Assembly: GCF_001548115.1 (NCBI RefSeq)
Contig: NZ_AP014821.1
Span: 4,086,182 to 4,150,181, forward strand
Direction: 5' to 3'
Source: Geminocystis sp. NIES-3709
GTDB lineage: Bacteria; Cyanobacteriota; Cyanobacteriia; Cyanobacteriales; Cyanobacteriaceae
Length of the DNA: 64,000 nucleotides
The notes below the pieces were generated by a model. That model saw nothing but the letters and a program-made list of their open reading frames with translations. It was not told where the DNA came from and did not search any database. Position 1 is the stretch's first letter; each line of letters begins with the position of its first letter. The position numbers and the translations under genes are program-made. Below are positions 8,905-18,302 of the stretch, piece by piece.

Positions 8905-10041
8905 ATGATTAAAACTCCCTCTATTTTAGTCGTTGATGACGAACCGAATAACTTTGATGTTATCGAAACATTTTTATCCAACGAGGATTATACCCTTTAT
9001 TATGCTTCTAATGGTAATGATGCCATCGCCTCATTAGAAAATGAGGCACCAGATTTAATTCTGTTAGATGTCATGATGCCTGAATTGGATGGGCTTGAAG
9101 TATGCCGTCAAATTAAAGATAGACAAAAATGGAAGGCAATACCAATTATTATGGTGACGGCTTTAAACTCAAAAGAAGATTTAGCCAATTGTTTAGAATC
9201 TGGCGCTGATGATTTTATTGGGAAACCAGTTAACAGTGTGGAGTTAAAGGCTAGGATTAAATCAATGTTGAGAATGAAAACTCAATATGATGAAATTCAG
9301 AAATTTTCTATCTTGCAAAGAAACACCATTAATACTTTAGCCAAAAATATGGATGAACTAACGGGAAATATCGCTATCAGTTTATCCCACGAATTAAATA
9401 CCCCTTTAAATGGTGTTGTCGGCATTTTACAAATTCTTAAAACTGATTTTGATAAGTTTGATCATGATGAAATGTCTGAGTTGTTAGGATTAGCACTATT
9501 TTCAGCCGATCGATTGGTTGATTTAACCAAAAGATTTCTTTTATACCTACAACTAGAATTATCTGGTACAACAAATGATTCTATCCTACCCCAAGAAAGT
9601 GTTTTTTCTTTATCTATTGTAGAATTGATCGCCCAAAGATGCGCTAAAAATTACGATCGTATTGAAGACATCATTTTTGACATTGAGGAAGCAGAAATTG
9701 CCATTGCTGAAAATTACTTATTGACTATATTATCAGAGTTAATTGATAATGCTTTCAAATTTTCTGTTAAAGGTTCACCAGTAACTATTTCTAGCCGTAT
9801 TCAAAACCATCAACTTCATATTATTATCCACGATGGCGGTAAAGGAATGACACCAGAACAAATTTCTAAAATTGGCACTTTAATTCAATTTGAAAGAGAG
9901 ACTTATAGTCAACAAGGGGTGGGTATCGGTCTAAAATTGGTCAAAATGATCATTAAAAAGGTTAATGGTGTTTTAGAAATTAAGAGCATTTACCGACAAG
10001 AAACTAAAGTAATGATTAGTTTACCCATTATCACTTTATAG
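8905..10041 (+). CDS. Response regulator-histidine kinase (REC-HisKA-HATPase)
   Basis: A 378-residue cytoplasmic protein with a receiver domain first: acidic pocket 'VVDDEP', phospho-acceptor Asp55 in 'LLDVMMPELDG', Lys107 in 'FIGKPV'. It is followed by a kinase core with H-box 'SLSHELNTPLNG' (His162), N-box 'ELIDNAFKFS', G1 'HDGGKGM' and G2 'GVGIGLKLV'. No membrane segment or sensor domain is present, so input must come by phosphorylation of the receiver or by partner proteins. Receiver-first kinases are common in cyanobacteria. It lies 103 bp before the large CBS-GAF-PAS hybrid kinase on the same strand, so the two may be expressed together and exchange phosphate; that is inference. Confidence 0.88.
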   Translation: MIKTPSILVVDDEPNNFDVIETFLSNEDYTLYYASNGNDAIASLENEAPDLILLDVMMPELDGLEVCRQIKDRQKWKAIPIIMVTALNSKEDLANCLESGADDFIGKPVNSVELKARIKSMLRMKTQYDEIQKFSILQRNTINTLAKNMDELTGNIAISLSHELNTPLNGVVGILQILKTDFDKFDHDEMSELLGLALFSADRLVDLTKRFLLYLQLELSGTTNDSILPQESVFSLSIVELIAQRCAKNYDRIEDIIFDIEEAEIAIAENYLLTILSELIDNAFKFSVKGSPVTISSRIQNHQLHIIIHDGGKGMTPEQISKIGTLIQFERETYSQQGVGIGLKLVKMIIKKVNGVLEIKSIYRQETKVMISLPIITL

Positions 10042-10144
10042 ATGAAAGCTCCTTAAAAATTCGCTTTTAGCCTGAATTAAAATCTTTATTTTACCCGACA
10101 TTTTAAGTACCCTTAAGCGAACTTCATATAAGAGGTGAAAACCC

Positions 10145-12382
10145 ATGTTAAAATATAATGCTTTGACGATCGAAGAATTAGGCTATTGCATTATTCGTCA
10201 CCCTCTCATCGTCTCATCTCAAACCACCGTCAGAGATGCCATCAACTTAATTAGTAGTCTTCGTTCTTTCTGTCAGACAAATCATGACGAAAATTATAGT
10301 AAAAATGTTTTAGAAATAGAAGCTCGATCTAGTTGTGTCATTGTGGTGGAAGAAGAAAAAGTAATCGGTATTTTAACAGAAAGAGATATTGTTCGTTTAA
10401 GTGTTGACTATCCTTCCTTAAATGCCCTTATTGTCGGTGATGTGATGAAATCTCCTGTTATCACTCTCCGAGAAAAACAATTTGATAATTTATTTTCTGT
10501 TATTAACTTATTACATCAATATCATATTCGTCATCTCCCCATTTTAGATCAAGACGATCATCTTGTCGGTTTAGTTACCCACGAAAGTTTAAGACAATTA
10601 TCTCGCCCCATTGACTTACTGAAATTGCGTCAAGTCAGGGAAATCATGATTACTGAGGTTATTTGTACCCCCCCTCAATCTTCTTTATTAGAAGTCGCCC
10701 GAATTATGATGATTAATAAAATTAGTTGTGTAGTCATTACGGAGAATATACAGAGTAAGGCAATCAAAGATACCGATGAAGATAGGCAACAAGAAAATTA
10801 TCCTTCACAAAAACCGTTAGGCATTATCACCGAAAGAGATTTAGTACAATTTCAAGCCTTAAATTTAAATCTGCAAGATTATCAGGTTCATACTCTTATG
10901 AGTACACTCGTATTTAATGTTAATCTTAATGACTCTCTTTTAACCGTACAACAGTTAATGGAAGAACATCTCATTCGTCGCCTATTAGTTACGGGAAGCC
11001 AAGGGGAAATTTTGGGTATTGTTACTCAAACGAATATTCTACAAGCTCTTAACCCCATGGAAATCTACAACATGGCTACCATGTTAGAAAAAAAAATAAA
11101 ACAATTAGAATTAGAAAAATACGCCCTCTTATATAATCGCAATCGAGAATTAAAAGAAACGGTAAAAAAAAGAACAATAGAATTACACAATAAAGTCAAA
11201 AGAGAAAAACTTATCGGTGAAATTGCCGAGCGTATTCGAGTTTCTTTACATGTTGAGGATATTTTAAATACTTGTGTGGAAGAGTTACAGGCTTTTTCTA
11301 TGTGCGATCGAGTCTTAGTATATCAGTTCGAGCCTGATTGGAGTGGCGTTATCGTTGCCGAATCTGTCAGGGATGGTTTACCTCAATCCATCGGGAATAA
11401 AGTTGAAGACTGTTGTTTTCAAGAATCTTTAGCGAATGGAACAAAATATAACACCGATGAAGCTATAGCCATTAATAATATCTATACGGCAGGTTATCCA
11501 GACTGTTATATAGAATTAGTAGAACAATATCAGATAAAAGCCACTTTAATTGTACCAATTCGTTTACAAGGGCAATTATGGGGACTTTTAATTGGACATC
11601 AGTGTGAAGATTTTCGAGCATGGCAGGAAGAAGATATTACCCTGTTTCAAGAAATAGTCGTTAATTTAGCCATCGCTATTCAACAGTCGATCAATTACCA
11701 CAACCTAGAAAATGAACTAAAAGAAAGACAAAAAGCCGAAAAATTAGTCCAAGAGAGTGATAGTCGTTTCCGTCAATTAGCGGAAAATATTGATCAAGTT
11801 TTTTATTTGATGGATTTACAACAAGAGCAAGTACTTTATATTAATTCTAGTTATGAACATACTTGGGGAAAATCCTGCCAAAGTTTATATAATAATCCTT
11901 TATCCTACATAGAAAATGTGCATCCTGAAGATCGATATCTTGTCACTCAAGCCTATGAACATCAAAAATTAGGAAAACAAACTACCCTAGAATATCGCAT
12001 TATTCGTCCTGATGGTGAACTTCGTTGGATTTTAGATCGCACTTTCCCCGTGAAAAGTTCAGATGTCAACACTTGCAGAATTTGTGGCATTGCGGAAGAT
12101 ATTACGGAAGGTAAATTAAACGACATAGAATTAATTAAATCTCAAACACAACTAGAAATAACCTCTCACCGTCTCCAAGAAGCCCAAAGAATTGCTAAAT
12201 TAGGACATTGGGAACATAATTTTCGTACCAACCTCTCCCATTGGTCAGATGAAGTATTTGAAATATTTGAAGTAAACAAAGACACTTTTACGGGTAATTA
12301 TGAGCAAATTATCGAATTTGTCTATCCAGATGATCGAAAGTCATTCCATCAAAGTTATCAAAAACATATTAACGGTACTTAG
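10145..12382 (+). CDS. N-terminal part of CBS-GAF-PAS hybrid histidine kinase, truncated by an IS
   Basis: 745 residues that stop at a TAG inside the left end of an IS element. Domains: two CBS pairs (about 10-155 and 165-310, with 'GILTERDIVRLS' and 'GIITERDLVQFQ'), a coiled linker, a phytochrome-family GAF (about 350-525), one full PAS/PAC (about 550-660) and the start of a second PAS (from about 690). The GAF keeps a DXCF-like motif 'DCCF' (Cys424) and a cysteine at the usual bilin-attachment position ('DCY', Cys454, Tyr where His is usual), so a cyanobacteriochrome-like GAF is possible. Removing the IS with one GTAC copy joins this frame to the C-terminal half (to 16815), giving one protein of about 1775 residues. 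As it stands, this half has no kinase domain. Confidence 0.85.
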   Translation: MLKYNALTIEELGYCIIRHPLIVSSQTTVRDAINLISSLRSFCQTNHDENYSKNVLEIEARSSCVIVVEEEKVIGILTERDIVRLSVDYPSLNALIVGDVMKSPVITLREKQFDNLFSVINLLHQYHIRHLPILDQDDHLVGLVTHESLRQLSRPIDLLKLRQVREIMITEVICTPPQSSLLEVARIMMINKISCVVITENIQSKAIKDTDEDRQQENYPSQKPLGIITERDLVQFQALNLNLQDYQVHTLMSTLVFNVNLNDSLLTVQQLMEEHLIRRLLVTGSQGEILGIVTQTNILQALNPMEIYNMATMLEKKIKQLELEKYALLYNRNRELKETVKKRTIELHNKVKREKLIGEIAERIRVSLHVEDILNTCVEELQAFSMCDRVLVYQFEPDWSGVIVAESVRDGLPQSIGNKVEDCCFQESLANGTKYNTDEAIAINNIYTAGYPDCYIELVEQYQIKATLIVPIRLQGQLWGLLIGHQCEDFRAWQEEDITLFQEIVVNLAIAIQQSINYHNLENELKERQKAEKLVQESDSRFRQLAENIDQVFYLMDLQQEQVLYINSSYEHTWGKSCQSLYNNPLSYIENVHPEDRYLVTQAYEHQKLGKQTTLEYRIIRPDGELRWILDRTFPVKSSDVNTCRICGIAEDITEGKLNDIELIKSQTQLEITSHRLQEAQRIAKLGHWEHNFRTNLSHWSDEVFEIFEVNKDTFTGNYEQIIEFVYPDDRKSFHQSYQKHINGT

Positions 12383-13717
12383 ACAAAACAATAACAACAA
12401 TTAAGCTATAATTTTTACATCATATTGCTTTTAGGTCAAAATGAAAGAAATTACTTCTTCATCAATGCCCCCATGTTTCAATCGCTGGTGTGAAAAAATA
12501 GACCCAGTCTTAAAAACAAAGGCACAAAAACGAGAGTTTAGAAATTATTTGGGCGGTTTATTAGGAGATTCTCAAAGAAAAAATATAACTCAAATTGCCC
12601 ATAATAATCTTGATATTACTTATCATAAATTACACCATTTCTTAACAGAGTCCACTTGGAATTATGATGAGGTAAATGATAAAAGATTAGAAATTATTGC
12701 ATCCTGTCGTCAAACAAAAATTAGTCGATGTTTCTCCTTAATTATAGACGATTCAGGTCATCGTAAAAGTGGAAACTTTACTGACTGTGTGGGAAGACAA
12801 TATATTGGTGAAATTGGCAAAACTGATAATGGTAATGTTATAGTCACTACTCACATTTATGATGGTGTGAGAAGTTTTCCTTTAGACGTTGAATTATATG
12901 AAAAAGCCGAAAATTTCCCTGAAGGAAAAGACGCTCCACAATTTCAGAAAAAACCAGACATTGCCTTTAATTTAATTGAAAAATGTTTAAATCGAAATTA
13001 TTGTCCCCAAATAATTTTAATGGATGGTGGTTATGGAAACAATACTAATTTATTAGGCAAACTAGAAAAAAAGAATTTAAAATATATAGGAATTATTGCT
13101 AAAAATAGATTAGTAAAATTGGTAAAACAAGATTTTATCGAGTCTGAAAAAACCATAGCTGAAATAGCAAAATCATTACCCCAAGATAGTTTTGAAAAAA
13201 TAAGAATAGGAAAAAATCGAGAAAAAACTCTTTGGGTAGCAACGATAAATATTGAATTATCAGCTTTGTCGGGAATAAAAACTGTAGCTATCGTCATGAA
13301 TGCAGATACTTTTGAAAATTCCACAGATATTGATTATTTAATGACTAATGAAATAGGAGAAAAAGTGTGTGGAAATTGGATAGTAGAAACTTATACACAA
13401 AGAAATTGGATAGAAGTATTTTACCGTGAAATCAAGGGATGGTTAGGGTTATCACAATACCAAGTGAGAAATAAAAGAAGTTTAATGAGACATTTTATCT
13501 TGGTATTTTGTGCCTACACTTTTATTCAATGGCATCGTTTGACAGGAGGTTTAAGAAGACAATGGGGGAATAAACCGTTAAATACTTTTGCTGAGGCATT
13601 GGAAGCGTTTCGTAATGCTGTGTCTTTTCGCTTTTTTCAATGGTTAAAAGACAATGTGGAAGTATTTAGTTTATATAAAGCTAGTTTAGGGTTTATTTGG
13701 GCATAATTTTTGTCTAA
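12379..13717. mobile_element. IS701-type insertion sequence, 1339 bp, complete
   Basis: Ends are perfect 10-bp inverted repeats TTAGACAAAA (12379-12388) and TTTTGTCTAA (13708-13717). GTAC lies directly on both sides (12375-12378 and 13718-13721), consistent with a 4-bp target duplication; a 2-bp TA duplication would give the same restored sequence, and because GTAC is palindromic the two cannot be told apart. The original target reads CGGTACCG. One transposase gene fills the element. A 13-bp match to the same end occurs alone at 55034-55046. Confidence 0.85.
12441..13706 (+). CDS. IS701-family DDE transposase
   Basis: A 421-residue intact transposase. The N-terminal helical part includes 'NYLGGLLGDSQRKNITQIA', typical of the IS701/IS4-like group. 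The first catalytic Asp lies in 'SLIIDDSGHRKSG', the second in 'QIILMDGGYGNN', and the Glu in 'RNWIEVFYREIKGWLGLSQYQ', the 'Y-REIKGWLGL-QYQ' box being characteristic. The frame is uninterrupted and almost fills the element, ending 11 bp before its right end, so the copy may be active. It probably uses the ATG at 12441. Confidence 0.92.
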   Translation: MKEITSSSMPPCFNRWCEKIDPVLKTKAQKREFRNYLGGLLGDSQRKNITQIAHNNLDITYHKLHHFLTESTWNYDEVNDKRLEIIASCRQTKISRCFSLIIDDSGHRKSGNFTDCVGRQYIGEIGKTDNGNVIVTTHIYDGVRSFPLDVELYEKAENFPEGKDAPQFQKKPDIAFNLIEKCLNRNYCPQIILMDGGYGNNTNLLGKLEKKNLKYIGIIAKNRLVKLVKQDFIESEKTIAEIAKSLPQDSFEKIRIGKNREKTLWVATINIELSALSGIKTVAIVMNADTFENSTDIDYLMTNEIGEKVCGNWIVETYTQRNWIEVFYREIKGWLGLSQYQVRNKRSLMRHFILVFCAYTFIQWHRLTGGLRRQWGNKPLNTFAEALEAFRNAVSFRFFQWLKDNVEVFSLYKASLGFIWA

Positions 13718-13746
13718 GTACCGCTAAACAGGGTACTAAGCGCACG

Positions 13747-16700
13747 GTGACAATTTCCACCTCAATTTTACCACAGGAAAATCATGCCACCTTTGTCCTT
13801 GCCGTCATTCAAGACATTACCGAGAGAAAAGCAAGAGAAAGAGAAAATCTAATTTTAAAAGAACGGTTAGAATTTGTATTATCATCTAGCCCGGCAATCA
13901 TTTATAGTTGTGACGTTAATCCCCCTAACTATTCCCTTAAATTTATCAGTCAAAATATAAAAACCATTGTTAACTATGACTCAGAAGACTTTTTATCTCA
14001 TTTATATCAATGGCATGACTTTATTCATCCTGAAGATTATGAAATTTTTAGAGAAGAAATGGTACAAGAACTTTTTACTAATAACCATTTCCGTACTGAA
14101 TACCGCTTTTTAACAGGAAATGAACACTATATCTGGCTACAAGACGAAATGATGTTGTGGCGTGACTCCAATGGTAATCCCATAGAAATTGTCGGTTATA
14201 TTGCCAATATCCATGATCGAAAACAAGCTCAAATACAATTAAAACGGAAAACAGAAGAACTCGATCGATTTTTCTCCCTCGCCATTGACTTACTTTGTAT
14301 CGCCAATATGGATGGTTACTTTATCAGACTTAATACTGAATGGGAAAAAGTCTTAGGTTATCCTATAAATCAATTAGAAGGTTCAAAATTTTTAGATTAT
14401 GTTCACCGTGACGATTTAGCTTCTACATTAAAAGCAATGAGTCATCTCAAAACAGGAGGAGATATTCCCTCTTTTATCAATCGTTTTCGTTGTGCCGATG
14501 GGAATTATCGTTGGTTGGAATGGCGGAGCGCACCTATGGGTAATTACATCTACGCCGCCGCCAGAGATATTACCCAAAGAAGAAAGAATGAAGAAGATAT
14601 TAACCGACAACTAGCCGCCATCGAAGCCGCTATTAACGGCATTGCAGTTTTACAAGGTGATAATTACCTTTACGCCAATAAATCACACCATGAAATGTTC
14701 GGTTATGAAGAAGGGGAATTAATCGGTAAAGACTGGCACATCCTTTATTCTCCCGAAGAAATAGAAGTTATTGAACGGGATATTTTTCCCCAATTAATGG
14801 CAGATGGTGCATGGTATGGGGAAATGAAAGCCAAAAAGAAAGATGGCTCAACATTCGATGAAGGTTTATCTTTAACGGTAACAAAAGATAGTTTACTGAT
14901 CTGTATTTGTCAAGATGTCACCGAAAGAAAACGATACGAACAAGAAAAATCGGTTTTAATGAATACTATTCAAAGAAATAATGATTTACTCTCTACCATG
15001 AGTAAAGCAGAGTCTCAATTTATTACCGCCGAGAATCGTTTAACTATTTTTGAACAATTATTGTCCGACTTATTAGAATTAACCGATAGTGAATATGGTT
15101 TTATCGGTGAGGTGCTATTTAAAGAAGATGGTAACGCTTTCATGGAGGAAAACTTCTTAAAAATTAGAGGAGTGCCATTTTTAAAAACTCATAGTGTCAC
15201 CAATATTTCATGGAATGAACAAACTCAAAAATTCTATGAGGAAAATTATGAAAGGGGTATGGAATTTTATAACATGAATACCCTATTTGGGGCGGTGATT
15301 ATGACGGGTAAGCCTGTAATTGCTAATAATCCTAGCATCGATCCTCGTGGTGGTGGTACTCCCCCTGGGCATCCTCCCTTAAATGCTTTTTTAGGCTTAC
15401 CTTTTTTTAGTGGCTCTAATTTAGTTGGGGTTGTGGGTATTGCTAACGCCCTCAATGGTTATGATCAATCTGTGATTGAATATTTACAACCGTTTTTGAT
15501 GACTTGTAGTATTTTGATTGAAGGTTATCGTCTCGATCGACGGAGAAAATCGGCAGAAGCTCAACTATTTCAAAGTAATCAAGAGTTAAAAAGAGCTAAT
15601 CGTCTCAAAGATGAATTTTTAGCGAATATGAGCCACGAATTGCGAACTCCTCTTAATGCCATTTTAGGTATGACAGAAGGCTTAAGCGAACAAGTATTTG
15701 GTGAGATTAGCGAAAGACAACTGAAAGCCTTAAAGACGATCGATCGTAGTGGTACACATTTATTGGACTTAATTAACGACATTCTCGACTTAGCAAAAAT
15801 AGAAGCAGAACACCTAGAGCTACATTTAGAAACAGTTTCCTTAAATAGCCTTTGTGACTCTAGTATCACCTTTATTAAACAACTGGCGATGAAAAAAAGA
15901 ATACAATTAAAGATGGAATATCCCCCTCATCTACCCAGTTTAATAGTTGATGAAAGGAGAATCAGACAAGTATTAATTAATTTACTTAACAACGGGGTTA
16001 AATTTACTCCAGAAGGGGGTAGTATCACAGTCAAAGTTGCTTATAATCCTCCTCCACAAAATCCTGATTTTGTTACCAAAATTTTTGAGAAGCCGGAAAA
16101 TCTTAAACCAGATAGTAATAATCTTTCTTCTCCATCAAACTATATCTATATTTCCATTATTGATACGGGTATTGGTATAACTCCCGATAACATCAATAAA
16201 CTATTTCAACCTTTTATTCAAATTGATAGTGCTTTAAATCGTCAATATTCAGGCACTGGATTAGGATTATCTCTAGTAAAAAGAATTATTGAACTACATG
16301 GCGGTTATGTTATTCTCAGTACTAAATTAGCACAAGGAAGTTGTTTTACGATTGCTTTGCCTTATACTTTATCAAATATCCCTACTTCTCCATTATCAGA
16401 TAATTACTTGCCAACAGGCTCCCCCAATATGACTCAATTATCTATAACAGAAGCCTTAATTTTATTAGTAGAAGATAACGAAGCCAATATTCGCACCATT
16501 TCTAGTTACTTAAAAGCAAAAGGTTATTGTTTAATTTTTGCTCAAAATGGTCAACAAGCCATATCTGTAGCTCAATCCCAAAAACCAGATTTAATTTTGA
16601 TGGATATTCAAATGCCCCAAATGAATGGATTAGAAGCGATCGAAAAAATACGTCAAAATCCTGATTTAGCTAATATTCCCATTATCGCCTTAACGGCTTT

Positions 16701-16815
16701 AGCGATGGAAGGTGATCGGGAAAAATGTTTAAAAATTGGAGCTAATGAATATTTAAGTAAACCGTTAAAATTGAAAGAATTAGCCCATAAAATTCAACAA
16801 TTTATCAAAAATTAA
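13747..16815 (+). CDS. C-terminal part of the same hybrid kinase (PAS-PAS-PAS-GAF-HisKA-HATPase-REC), separated by the IS
   Basis: An open frame that continues the interrupted gene; the original coding sequence resumes at 13722, and the GTG at 13747 is only a possible new start. Order: the end of a PAC segment ('AVIQDITERK'), PAS about 40-160, PAS about 165-280, PAS about 285-395, GAF about 430-600, H-box 'MSHELRTPLNAIL' (His630), an ATPase domain with 'NLLNNGVKF' and 'GTGLGLSLVKR', and a C-terminal receiver with Asp953 in 'LMDIQMPQMNG' and Lys in 'YLSKPLK'. All catalytic motifs look intact. If expressed by itself it would be a kinase without the CBS and cyanobacteriochrome-like sensor parts. 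Confidence 0.85.
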   Translation: MTISTSILPQENHATFVLAVIQDITERKARERENLILKERLEFVLSSSPAIIYSCDVNPPNYSLKFISQNIKTIVNYDSEDFLSHLYQWHDFIHPEDYEIFREEMVQELFTNNHFRTEYRFLTGNEHYIWLQDEMMLWRDSNGNPIEIVGYIANIHDRKQAQIQLKRKTEELDRFFSLAIDLLCIANMDGYFIRLNTEWEKVLGYPINQLEGSKFLDYVHRDDLASTLKAMSHLKTGGDIPSFINRFRCADGNYRWLEWRSAPMGNYIYAAARDITQRRKNEEDINRQLAAIEAAINGIAVLQGDNYLYANKSHHEMFGYEEGELIGKDWHILYSPEEIEVIERDIFPQLMADGAWYGEMKAKKKDGSTFDEGLSLTVTKDSLLICICQDVTERKRYEQEKSVLMNTIQRNNDLLSTMSKAESQFITAENRLTIFEQLLSDLLELTDSEYGFIGEVLFKEDGNAFMEENFLKIRGVPFLKTHSVTNISWNEQTQKFYEENYERGMEFYNMNTLFGAVIMTGKPVIANNPSIDPRGGGTPPGHPPLNAFLGLPFFSGSNLVGVVGIANALNGYDQSVIEYLQPFLMTCSILIEGYRLDRRRKSAEAQLFQSNQELKRANRLKDEFLANMSHELRTPLNAILGMTEGLSEQVFGEISERQLKALKTIDRSGTHLLDLINDILDLAKIEAEHLELHLETVSLNSLCDSSITFIKQLAMKKRIQLKMEYPPHLPSLIVDERRIRQVLINLLNNGVKFTPEGGSITVKVAYNPPPQNPDFVTKIFEKPENLKPDSNNLSSPSNYIYISIIDTGIGITPDNINKLFQPFIQIDSALNRQYSGTGLGLSLVKRIIELHGGYVILSTKLAQGSCFTIALPYTLSNIPTSPLSDNYLPTGSPNMTQLSITEALILLVEDNEANIRTISSYLKAKGYCLIFAQNGQQAISVAQSQKPDLILMDIQMPQMNGLEAIEKIRQNPDLANIPIIALTALAMEGDREKCLKIGANEYLSKPLKLKELAHKIQQFIKN

Positions 16816-16851
16816 CTGAAGTTTGCTAAATAAATCAAATCAGAAACCCTT

Positions 16852-18240
16852 TTAATTGCTCATTGTCAATTGTTCTAACCATACTGGTGGTAGTTGACTT
16901 GGACGATCGGGTAATTGCATTAAACCCATTTCTGTTAAACGGATAACAGTTTTTAAGGAGTCTATCAAACTAGGATCAAATCGGATGCCACTATATTGTT
17001 CACATTTGGCAATAGCTTCCCCAAGGTTATAGGCTATTCGGTTTCCCCTCGATTGAGTTAATTCTTGGAAATAGCTTACCAACCCTAAAATTCTCGATTC
17101 TAAAGGAATTTCTGTCGTTTTTAACCCGTCAGGATTTCCACTACCATCCCAATATTCTAGTTGATGATAAACAATTTTTGTGACTGGTTCTAATTCACTC
17201 ATAGAGGAAAGTAAACGAGATCCTAAAATCGCTCGATCGTTCCAAAATTTAGTGATGCTAGAATCTAATTGATCCAAATTTTCTGTAAATATTTCCGTAG
17301 GTGCTTCTGCTAAACCAATACGAAACAAAAGTCCTGCTAATCTTAATCGTCTTAGTTGTAGGGTGGGTAAGTCGAGGATTTGCCCTAGAGTTTCCGCTAA
17401 TGCCGCCACTTGTAAGGAAGCATAAGGGTTAAAAGGATCATTATTATCAACTTTTTGTGCCATTCTTAAAAAGGCTTGAAGTTTACTAGCGGCTAGGTTA
17501 CGACTGAGTTTTAATGCTTGTCCTTCTAAATCTCGTAATTCTCTTGTTTGACGACTAACGGTAACTAATTCTTGTTGACTGGTTTGTAGATAAGAAACAA
17601 TCCTATTTACTACTCCTGTTAAATCCACTTTACCTGAAGGAGAAATATATTTTATTTGCCATCGCATTTTTTCTAATTTATTCCCTAAATCAACGTTATA
17701 AGGTTTCATCCGTTGGGTTAATATATCCACCGCCTTTTCGACTAAAGTTCGATCGAATGTCCATAAACCGTAGAACTTCCTTTCCGTATCAATTTGGGGT
17801 TGACTTCCAGCTTTATACTCTTCTGGAGACAGTTCATGGCAAAGAACCATGGCCGCATAATCTGGGGCTAAAATAACTAAATTCCATTCTTCAACAAAAC
17901 TATCATCTTCCTGTAAATGTACCAAGTCCACATTCTCTAACTGACTGGTAGGATGAGATACAAAGCCACTATTTGCCACTGCGGCGATCGCTACTTGTCG
18001 AGAATATTTAGCTAAATCCCAATATCGATCGGCTTCTTGAATATACCATTTTCCTTGCTGAAAAGTCACTAATACCAAAGGCTTATAGATGTCATCTTCA
18101 TAACTATGCTGTAAGATATGATCTTCTAAGGCATGACATAAAGCGACAAGCGTATTCTTAAAATATACGCCATAACTAGAAGGTAAGTCACCTTCCTGCT
18201 GTAAATTCCGTAACTGATAAAGGGTAGATTCTGGTTTCAT
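16852..18240 (-). CDS. DICT-like sensory domain protein with degenerate HD-GYP-type domain
   Basis: 462 residues. The N-terminal half resembles the DICT sensory domain that cyanobacteria join to HD, GGDEF or kinase outputs ('LVLVTFQQGKWYIQEADRY', 'WNLVILAPDYAAMVLCHEL'). The C-terminal half (about 270-440) is laid out like an HD-GYP phosphodiesterase: 'LAALRLAGLLFRIG' stands where 'LLHDIG' is expected, followed by 'YHQLEYWDGSGNPDGL' where 'HHE-DG-GYP' is expected. The metal-binding His-Asp pair and GYP are therefore replaced, so cyclic-di-GMP hydrolysis is unlikely and a ligand-binding or scaffolding role is more probable. It is convergent with the hybrid kinase, 36 bp away. Assignment of the N-terminal domain is from memory of the family. 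Confidence 0.65.
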   Translation of the reverse strand: MKPESTLYQLRNLQQEGDLPSSYGVYFKNTLVALCHALEDHILQHSYEDDIYKPLVLVTFQQGKWYIQEADRYWDLAKYSRQVAIAAVANSGFVSHPTSQLENVDLVHLQEDDSFVEEWNLVILAPDYAAMVLCHELSPEEYKAGSQPQIDTERKFYGLWTFDRTLVEKAVDILTQRMKPYNVDLGNKLEKMRWQIKYISPSGKVDLTGVVNRIVSYLQTSQQELVTVSRQTRELRDLEGQALKLSRNLAASKLQAFLRMAQKVDNNDPFNPYASLQVAALAETLGQILDLPTLQLRRLRLAGLLFRIGLAEAPTEIFTENLDQLDSSITKFWNDRAILGSRLLSSMSELEPVTKIVYHQLEYWDGSGNPDGLKTTEIPLESRILGLVSYFQELTQSRGNRIAYNLGEAIAKCEQYSGIRFDPSLIDSLKTVIRLTEMGLMQLPDRPSQLPPVWLEQLTMSN

Positions 18241-18302
18241 TCTGACTGAGAGAATAGAAAATTAATAATTGCTAATTGATAATTGATAATAAACTTTAAT
18301 TC

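Noticed and set aside
12373..13727. Wider IS701 boundaries with a 16-bp inverted repeat or a TTAA/CTAA target duplication
   Set aside because: The extra matching bases come from a palindromic target (CGGTACCG); the GTAC model gives exact direct duplicates and restores the frame without any mismatch.
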